From Actinokineospora diospyrosa (GTDB lineage Bacteria > Actinomycetota > Actinomycetes > Mycobacteriales > Pseudonocardiaceae), in the NCBI RefSeq assembly GCF_024171925.1, contig NZ_JAMTCO010000010.1, positions 57,091-121,090 on the forward strand: DNA of 64,000 bases, in the 5' to 3' direction. Under the pieces are notes generated by a model. The model saw only the letters and a list, made by a program, of their open reading frames with translations, ran no database searches and was not told the DNA's origin. This document shows positions 58,417 to 64,000 of the stretch, one piece after another. How positions within the stretch are numbered: position 1 is the first letter of the stretch; every line of letters begins with the position of its first letter. The position numbers and the translations under genes are program-made.

Positions 58417-59240
58417 GCTCGACTCACCGCCGCGTCATAGAGGGTCTTCTTGCTCACCCCCGTCGCGGCGGAGACCTCGGCAGCCGCGTCCTTGAGCCTC
58501 GTGCCCTCGGCCGCGAGCGCCCTGACCCGCTCAACCAGGGTGTCCAGATCCAGTGTGCGGGGCTCGGCGCCCGCCAGCACGACAGTGATCTCCCCGCGCA
58601 CGCCCGCGCGCGCCCATTCGGCCAACTCGGCGAGTGTCCCGCGCTTGACCTCTTCGTAGGACTTGGTCAGCTCCCGGCACACCGCCGCCCGCCGGTCCCC
58701 GCCGAGCACCTCGACGGCCTCCGCGAGCAAGTCGTCGATGCGGTGCGGCGCTTCGAAGAACACGGTCGTCCTGGGTTCGTCGGCGTACGCGGCCAACCAC
58801 TTCCGCCGCTCCCCCGACTTCCGCGGCGCGAACCCCTCGAAGCAGAACCTGTCACAAGGAAGCCCAGACAACGCCAAAGCGGTCGTCACCGCCGAAGGAC
58901 CCGGCAAGCAGGTGATAGGCAAATCAGCCTCTACGCAAGCAGCGACCATCCGGTACCCCGGGTCGGAAACACTGGGCATCCCGGCATCGGTGATCAGCAG
59001 TACCGTCTGCCCGTCCTGAATAGCCTCTACAAGCCCTGGCGCCCGGTTCGCCTCGACCGCGTCGTAGAAGCTCACCACACGCCCGGTCAGCGTTACGCCA
59101 AGAGCCGCCGCAAGCGCCCGCGCCCGCCGCGTGTCTTCAGCGGCGATGACATCCGCGGTCCCCAACGCCTCTACCAACCGCGTCGACGCGTCCCCGATCT
59201 CGCCGAGCGGAGTAGCCGCCAACACCAACTTCCCGCTCAC
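58413..59240 (-). CDS. rsmI: 16S rRNA (cytidine1402-2'-O)-methyltransferase
   Basis: RsmI methylates the 2'-OH of C1402 in the 16S rRNA decoding centre. The 275-aa protein has LVLAATPLGEIGDASTRLVE, the tetrapyrrole-methylase-type GMPSVSDPGYRMVAACVEA, CLPGPSAVTTALALSGLP, FCFEGFAPRKSGERR and TVFFEAPHRIDDLL. It is divergent from the protein mannosyltransferase gene further on, as in Mycobacterium (Rv1002c/Rv1003), but here two genes lie between them. Confidence 0.94.
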   Translation of the reverse strand: MSGKLVLAATPLGEIGDASTRLVEALGTADVIAAEDTRRARALAAALGVTLTGRVVSFYDAVEANRAPGLVEAIQDGQTVLLITDAGMPSVSDPGYRMVAACVEADLPITCLPGPSAVTTALALSGLPCDRFCFEGFAPRKSGERRKWLAAYADEPRTTVFFEAPHRIDDLLAEAVEVLGGDRRAAVCRELTKSYEEVKRGTLAELAEWARAGVRGEITVVLAGAEPRTLDLDTLVERVRALAAEGTRLKDAAAEVSAATGVSKKTLYDAAVSRA

Positions 59241-59638
59241 TGCTCCGCGCCGATCGGGAGAACCCGGGAGTCACGTAGGTACAGGAACACGGGCACCCGC
59301 CACCGGGCCCGCTTGGCCGCGTGCCGGTCCAGGAAAGAGCCGCTGTGCTCGACCTTGCCCGTGGTGAAGTGCAGCATCCCGCGCTTGCGGTGGATGAGGT
59401 CGACCCACCGGTAGGTGGTCCGGAAGCCGTTGTTGTCCTCCACGCAGAACTCGTCGGAGACCGACAGCCTGCGCGACCGGAGAATGGCCACCGCGAGGGT
59501 CCCCTGGACGACCGCCGCGGCGAACAGCGAACCGCGGGCGGACCCGCTGATCAACAACAGCAGCCCCGCCACCAGGAGCGCAGCGGCCAGACCCGTCGCC
59601 AGGAGGATCTCCCAGCGCGGGCGGTAGGTAGTGGGCAC
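59237..59638 (-). CDS. hypothetical membrane protein
   Basis: The 133-aa protein has two close hydrophobic segments (about residues 12-30 and 37-53), followed by a soluble part with alternating beta-strand pattern (RTTYRWVDLIHRKRGMLHFT) that could be a PH-like domain. Its stop overlaps the rsmI start (4 bp), so they are likely one operon with DUF4185 as third gene. No family could be named with confidence. Confidence 0.65.
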   Translation of the reverse strand: MPTTYRPRWEILLATGLAAALLVAGLLLLISGSARGSLFAAAVVQGTLAVAILRSRRLSVSDEFCVEDNNGFRTTYRWVDLIHRKRGMLHFTTGKVEHSGSFLDRHAAKRARWRVPVFLYLRDSRVLPIGAEQ

Positions 59639-59669
59639 GCGTGCAGGGTACCGACCGGTCAGGGCGGGG

Positions 59670-60524
59670 TCAGGGCGCCGCGACCGCCGCCAACGACGTG
59701 ATCACCTCGGCCGACGCCTCGGCGGGGAGGGCGACCGCGGTGATCCGGTCCCAGGCGAGCCGGTGGGTGCGCACGGCGGCCTCGTCGTCGAGGAACAGGG
59801 TGCGCGAGCGGTGGTCGGTGTAGGCCAGCGAGCGGTCGGTGTCGAAGTCCATCAGCACGAACGGGCCCTCCAGCCCGGGGTGCGCGCCCGCCGCCAGCGG
59901 CACCACCCGCACCAGGACGTGCGGCTTGCGGATGGCCTCGGCGAGGTGGCGCAACTGGGCCGAGGCGATGGCGGGACCGCCGACCGGGATGCGCAGCGCG
60001 GCCTCGCCGATGAGGGCGTGCAGGGTCGGCGGGTGCTCGCGGCTGAGGATGCCCTGCCTGGCCAACCGCGCGGCCACCTTGACGTCCAGCTCGGCCTCGG
60101 GCGGGGGCTCGGACGCGGTGTCGCGGATGGCGGCCCTGGCGTAGTCCGCGGTCTGCAGCAGGCCGGGGACCAGGTCGCCGTGGTAGGCCCGCAGCGCGAC
60201 CGCCTTGGACTCCCAGTCGATCAGGGTCTGCCACTGCTCGGGCAGGCCGCGGCCGTGCACCTGCAGCCAGCCGGGCTCAGCCGCCCGGCGGACCTGGTCG
60301 AGGATCTCGGCCTGGCGCGGCTCGGGCACCCGGTAGAGCCCGAGCATGGCCTGTACGTCGCCCAGGCGCAGCCCGCTCGTGCCGGTCTCCACCCGGCTGA
60401 CCTTCGCCTGCGACAACCCGAGCCGCTGGCCCACCTCGCCGGTGGTGAGCCCAGCCTGCTTGCGCAGCCTGCGCAGCTCACCAGCGACCTGTCGCGACCT
60501 GATGGTCGGCCGTCCAGGAGGCAC
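59670..60524 (-). CDS. XRE-family regulator with DUF5753 domain
   Basis: The 284-aa protein begins with a helix-turn-helix (VAGELRRLRKQAGLTTGEVG, LGLSQAKVSRVETGTSGLR) and continues with a DUF5753 ligand-binding-like domain (LVPGLLQTADYARAAI, AARLARQGILSREHPPTLHA, LRHLAEAIRKPHVLVRVVP). In many actinobacteria such regulators are paired with a small DUF397 gene that may work as a toxin or developmental protein (BldB/WhiJ-like systems); no DUF397 gene is next to this one. Target unknown. Confidence 0.88.
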   Translation of the reverse strand: MPPGRPTIRSRQVAGELRRLRKQAGLTTGEVGQRLGLSQAKVSRVETGTSGLRLGDVQAMLGLYRVPEPRQAEILDQVRRAAEPGWLQVHGRGLPEQWQTLIDWESKAVALRAYHGDLVPGLLQTADYARAAIRDTASEPPPEAELDVKVAARLARQGILSREHPPTLHALIGEAALRIPVGGPAIASAQLRHLAEAIRKPHVLVRVVPLAAGAHPGLEGPFVLMDFDTDRSLAYTDHRSRTLFLDDEAAVRTHRLAWDRITAVALPAEASAEVITSLAAVAAP

Positions 60525-60710
60525 CGTGTACCCCGTCCGTCACGCCAGCGTCCCCGTACGACAACGGCTGATGATCCTCTTGTACCCCGCCTGAACTGGG
60601 CGAACAACTACACGATCAGCTGATCCGCGGATCACGCGGCGACACCGGGGTGACCCGTTCGAGGAACTTCCGACGCGGATCGCACACCGGGGCGCCTACG
60701 ATCTCCCCCC

Positions 60711-62279
60711 GTGAGCGCCCTGGTTGCCGACGACGAGGCCAGCCGGACATCGTCACCCGAAAAGGTGACCCCGGCCGCCGACCCCATCGAGGTCACGCGC
60801 GCGCGGCTGCTGGGCACCCCCATGCCCGCCGACCGCCTGCGCGGTTGGCTGGTGACGGCCTTCGTGGGGCTGCTGGCGGGCATCGTCCGCTTCCAGAACC
60901 TCGGGTGGCCCACCGACCAGGGCACGCCGGTGTTCGACGAGAAGCACTACGTGCCGCAGGCGTGGCAGATGCTGCGCAACGGCGGCGTCGAGGACAACCC
61001 CGGCTACGAGCTGACCGTGCACCCCCCGTTCGGGAAAACGCTCATCTCGATCGGGGAGTACATCTTCGGCTACAACGGCTGGGGCTGGCGGTTCACCGCC
61101 GCGCTCGCCGGCGTGCTGATGGTCGTCCTCGTCGTGCGGATCGCGCGCAGGCTGACCAGGTCGTCGCTGCTCGGCGGGGTGGCGGGCATCCTGCTCATCG
61201 CCGACGGGGTGTCGCACCTGCAGTCGCGGATGGGCATGCTCGACATCTTCCTGGCGTTCTTCGTGCTCGCAGCGTTCGGCTGCCTCCTGCTCGACCGGGA
61301 CCTGGTGCGCAACCGGCTGGCGGTCGCGGTCGAGGGCGGTTGGGCCACCGAGTCGCCGTTCGGACCGCGACTCGGGGTGCGCTGGTGGCGGATCGCGGGC
61401 GGTCTCCTGCTCGGCCTCGGCCTCGGCGTCAAGTGGTCGAGCCTGTACTTCATGGCCGCGTTCGGCCTGCTCACGGTCATCTTCGACCTGACGGCTCGAC
61501 GCGCTGCCGGGGTGCGCAAGCCCTGGTGGGGCACCGTCCTGCGCGACCTGCTGCCCGGCGTGTGGGCCTTCGTCGGCATCGCGTTCTTGGCCTACCTCGC
61601 CACCTGGGCACCCTGGTTCTCCAGCGAGACCAGCATCGACCGGCACTTGGGGGACAGCGCGGGCAGCGGGCCCCTCTCGGTCATCACCAACGCCATCTCG
61701 TCGTTGGGGCAGTACCACGAACACGTGCTTAAGTTCCACGAGAGCCTGGTGACCAAGTCCGAGTCGCAGCACCCGTGGGAATCCAAGCCGTGGGTGTGGC
61801 CGATGAGCTTGCGACCGATGCTCTACTACTACGAGGGCAACACCACCGCCTGCGGCGAGTCCAAGTGCGTCTCCGCCACGATGCTGATCGGTACCCCCGC
61901 CTTGTGGTGGTTGGCGCTGCCGATGCTCGGCTGGGGCCTCTGGCGGATGTTCAGCAAGTTCGACTGGCGCTACGGCGCGGTGGTGACCGCCTACCTGGCC
62001 GGGTACCTGCCCTGGTTCTTGAACCTCGACCGGCAGATGTACTTCTTCTACGCCACCCCGATGGCGGCGTTCCTGGTTCTAGGCCTAACGCTCGGTCTCG
62101 GCCATCTACTGGGGAAGTCGGGCGACGGGCCGGAGCGCCGCAGCACCGGCCTGCTCGCCCTCGCCCTCTATGTCGGCCTCGTCGTGGCGAACTTCGCGTG
62201 GCTGTGGCCGATCCTCAACGGGGACTCCATCACCGAGTGGCGCTGGCAGGCCGAACTCTGGCTGCCGTCCTGGCGCTAG
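60711..62279 (+). CDS. pmt: dolichyl-phosphate-mannose-protein mannosyltransferase
   Basis: This 522-aa polytopic GT39 enzyme transfers mannose from polyprenyl-phosphate-mannose to secreted proteins. The first external loop has the acceptor/catalytic region PTDQGTPVFDEKHYVPQAW (with the Asp-Glu pair), HPPFGKTLISIGEYIF, then about ten membrane helices including LLGGVAGILLIADGVSHLQS and GLLLGLGLGVKWSSLYFMA. It is the orthologue of M. tuberculosis Pmt (Rv1002c). The start is GTG at 60711. The secreted tachylectin-like proteins could be among its clients (speculation). Confidence 0.92.
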   Translation: MSALVADDEASRTSSPEKVTPAADPIEVTRARLLGTPMPADRLRGWLVTAFVGLLAGIVRFQNLGWPTDQGTPVFDEKHYVPQAWQMLRNGGVEDNPGYELTVHPPFGKTLISIGEYIFGYNGWGWRFTAALAGVLMVVLVVRIARRLTRSSLLGGVAGILLIADGVSHLQSRMGMLDIFLAFFVLAAFGCLLLDRDLVRNRLAVAVEGGWATESPFGPRLGVRWWRIAGGLLLGLGLGVKWSSLYFMAAFGLLTVIFDLTARRAAGVRKPWWGTVLRDLLPGVWAFVGIAFLAYLATWAPWFSSETSIDRHLGDSAGSGPLSVITNAISSLGQYHEHVLKFHESLVTKSESQHPWESKPWVWPMSLRPMLYYYEGNTTACGESKCVSATMLIGTPALWWLALPMLGWGLWRMFSKFDWRYGAVVTAYLAGYLPWFLNLDRQMYFFYATPMAAFLVLGLTLGLGHLLGKSGDGPERRSTGLLALALYVGLVVANFAWLWPILNGDSITEWRWQAELWLPSWR

Positions 62280-62481
62280 CCGGGCGCCGCCCGCTCGGCG
62301 CGACCTCGGCCACCACCAGTTCGGCGGTGACGCGGACGAGGTCGCGGTCGACGACATCGGTGCTCCCGGCCAGCCGGACGCGCGGCGTGGTGGAGCGGGG
62401 TGCGGTGGTGCGGACGTGGTTGCGGTCGAGCCCCAGCACCAGCAGGGCCAGCAGTGTGACCAGCACAAACGCGGTTGTCAT
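62230..62481 (-). CDS. small membrane or secreted hypothetical protein
   Basis: From ATG 62481 an 83-residue ORF begins with a hydrophobic segment (MTTAFVLVTLLALLVLGLD) followed by a basic, Ala/Arg-rich tail. It overlaps the 3' end of the mannosyltransferase gene by 50 bp. No good ribosome site is visible and no family is recognised, so it may not be a real gene. Confidence 0.4.
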   Translation of the reverse strand: MTTAFVLVTLLALLVLGLDRNHVRTTAPRSTTPRVRLAGSTDVVDRDLVRVTAELVVAEVAPSGRRPASARTAARVRPASATR

Positions 62482-62567
62482 GGCACTAAGTTTGCGATGG
62501 AGGAGTTCCTGCCAACAGTGGCAGTTCTGACCTTGTGCCACAAAATCCTGCCAGCTACGCTGACGGC

Positions 62568-63524
62568 ATGCTCAGGACCGTGACGGCCGTGCTCATCGAC
62601 GGCGTGGCCCCGTTCGAGTTCGGTGTGCTGTGCGAGGTGTTCGGCATCAACCGCAGCGAGGACGGCGTCCCACCGATCGAGTTCCGCGTGTGCGGCCTGG
62701 AAGCGGGCGCCCCGGTCCGCACCAGCGTCGGCGTCCCGATCATCCCGCCGCTGGGCCTCGACGCCCTCGACGGCGCCGACCTGGTCGCCGTCCCCGCCAC
62801 CACCATCCGCGACGGCTATCCCCCGGCCGTCCTGGAGGCCCTGCGCGGCGCCAACCGCGGCGGGAGCACCCTGCTGTCGGAATGCAGCGGCGCGTTCGTC
62901 CTGGGCGCGGCGGGCCTGCTGGACGACCGCTCCTGCACCACCCACTGGCGCCACGCCGACCAGTTCGCCGCCCGGTTCCCCCGAGCCAACCTCAACCCGG
63001 ACGTCCTGTTCGTCGACGACGGCGACATCGTCACCAGCGCGGGCACGGCCTCCGGCATCGACGCCTGCCTGCACGTGGTCCGCCGCGAACTGGGCTCCGC
63101 CGCCGCCACAGCCATAGCCCGCCGCATGGTCGTCCCCCCACAACGCGACGGCGGCCAACGCCAGTACGTCGACATCCCCATCCCCCAGTGCACCAGCGAC
63201 AGCCTCCAACCAGTCCTGACCTGGATGCTTGAGCACATCACCGAAGAACACACGGTCGCTGCGCTAGCTCACCAGGCCCGCATGTCTGAGCGCAGCTTTG
63301 CGCGACACTTTGTCGCCGAGACTGGCACTACGCCGCACAAGTGGCTCTCTACGCAACGCGTGCTTCACGCTAGGCGCCTGTTGGAACTGACGGGCATGTC
63401 GGTGGACGAGATTGCACGAGAGTGCGGATTCGGAAGCGCCGCGTTGTTGAGACACCATTTCCAGCGAATGGTGGGAGTAGCACCGAAAGACTACCGACGG
63501 ACGTTTGCCAGCCAGGGCGCGTGA
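62568..63524 (+). CDS. GlxA-family transcriptional regulator (DJ-1/PfpI + AraC)
   Basis: The 318-aa protein (MLRTVTAVLIDGVAPFEFG; in-frame GTG at 62535 also possible) has an N-terminal class I amidotransferase-like domain with ECSGAFVLGAAGLLDDR at the nucleophile elbow position (Cys of ECSG retained) and a C-terminal AraC helix-turn-helix pair (TVAALAHQARMSERSFARHF, MSVDEIARECGFGSAALLRH). Such FtrA/GlxA proteins regulate catabolic or stress genes by unknown ligands. It borders a repeat-rich region to its right. Confidence 0.88.
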   Translation: MLRTVTAVLIDGVAPFEFGVLCEVFGINRSEDGVPPIEFRVCGLEAGAPVRTSVGVPIIPPLGLDALDGADLVAVPATTIRDGYPPAVLEALRGANRGGSTLLSECSGAFVLGAAGLLDDRSCTTHWRHADQFAARFPRANLNPDVLFVDDGDIVTSAGTASGIDACLHVVRRELGSAAATAIARRMVVPPQRDGGQRQYVDIPIPQCTSDSLQPVLTWMLEHITEEHTVAALAHQARMSERSFARHFVAETGTTPHKWLSTQRVLHARRLLELTGMSVDEIARECGFGSAALLRHHFQRMVGVAPKDYRRTFASQGA

Positions 63525-63540
63525 GGTTGGGTTCGCGCTG

Positions 63541-63838
63541 TCGTCCACAACTGGCTTGACTGCTCACGACTGGCTTGGTTGCCCGCGACTGGCTTGGTTA
63601 TCCACAACCGGCTTGGCTGTCCACAGGCTGCTACTCGGTGCTCTCGTTTTGTCGGTGCTGCTCGGTAGGCTGTATATCGGGGGCTCTTGATTCAGTTGAT
63701 CTTGCGTGGGCAGTTGTGGGTGGTTTGGTTGTCCACAACGGGTTCGCTTGTCCACAGGCGCCGTTCGCTGCTCCCGTTGTGTCGGTGCTGCTCGGTAGGC
63801 TGTGTATTTGGGGGCTTTCGATCAGATTGATCTTGACG
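63541..63838 (+). repeat. repeat array with DnaA-box-like nonamers
   Basis: Five nonamers fit YYRTCCACA or differ by one base: 63541 (TCGTCCACA), 63598 (TTATCCACA), 63617 (CTGTCCACA), 63729 and 63748 (TTGTCCACA). The first ~80 bp are ~19-bp tandem units built on ACTGGCTTGGTT. A larger direct repeat, GTCGGTGCTGCTCGGTAGGC followed by TGTATAT-like and GGGGGCT, recurs at 63651 and 63782. No protein-coding gene is supported here. Confidence 0.7.
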
Positions 63839-63900
63839 TAGGCCGGGGTTGGGAGTGCGGAGCAAGGGATTCGGGCCTCCGCCTTCGGCTCCGGTAGCCG

Positions 63901-64000
63901 CCTCGTCGCCTGGCGGCAACATCGGCGGGAAACGCGACAATGCGAAAAGCTCGATGGGGTGGACCTGTTTTGCGCGGGGCCCCTACGACACCCGTGGCAG
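63901..64000 (-). mobile_element. part copy of the inverted-repeat element, cut by the window end
   Basis: Positions 63949-64000 match the reverse complement of the right half of the element at 17189-17330 with one difference (TTTTGCGCGG for TTTTGTGCGG). The flank from 63901 (CCTCGTCGCCTGGCGGCAAC) matches the reverse complement of 17362-17382, so the shared repeat extends beyond the terminal inverted repeat. Confidence 0.75.

Noticed and set aside
63541..63838. Chromosomal oriC
   Set aside because: Despite DnaA-box-like sites, none of dnaA, dnaN, recF, gyrB or rpmH is present in the window.

Overview
This 64 kb window is high-GC actinobacterial chromosome, most likely from the Pseudonocardiales (Actinokineospora/Saccharothrix/Lentzea-like; inferred from gene content). 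Much of it follows the conserved block known in mycobacteria as metS-tatD-rpfB-ksgA-ispE-pks16-pth-rplY-prs-glmU-mfd-mazG-eno-ftsB-DUF501, here with lineage-specific insertions and one orientation change (ispE).

Left part (1-21 kb): an AidB-like acyl-CoA dehydrogenase, a small helical protein, a TPR protein, enolase, FtsB-like divisome protein, DUF501, a lytic transglycosylase, a methyltransferase, a tricorn-type S41 protease, MazG, a SurA-like lipoprotein, a partly decayed type VII secretion accessory module (small helical protein, broken PPE-like gene, EspG), a secreted sugar dehydrogenase lipoprotein, enoyl-CoA hydratase, an HD-domain protein and mfd.

Centre (21.3-32.2 kb): an array of eight intact secreted tachylectin-like beta-propeller genes on one strand, with one internally deleted pseudogene. 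Two members carry an extra C-terminal domain of about 300 residues. All keep one Cys at each end of the propeller, probably a ring-closing disulfide. This is the most unusual block in the window. It is followed by a desaturase-TetR operon with a palindromic operator.

Right part (34-64 kb): tRNA-Gln, a GGDEF protein, glmU-prs-rplY-pth, a DivIVA-repeat protein, an Erm-type 23S rRNA methyltransferase with an 11-codon leader ORF carrying an RLR macrolide-arrest motif, an acyl-AMP ligase, an ABC-F protein, ispE between two near-identical 200-bp repeats, a MetN-like ATPase behind a SAM-riboswitch-like element and a Cys-rich leader ORF, ksgA, rpfB, tatD, metG, a PadR-controlled Drr-type ABC exporter, a DUF4185 protein, rsmI, an XRE/DUF5753 regulator, protein O-mannosyltransferase and a GlxA-type regulator.

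Intergenic DNA is rich in dispersed repeats: a 164-bp element with terminal inverted repeats (two copies), a 142-bp element with 25-bp perfect terminal repeats (one copy plus a part-copy at the window edge), repeats carrying pairs of DnaA-box-like nonamers, and several tandem repeats. No CRISPR array, rRNA operon, transposase or integrase was seen.
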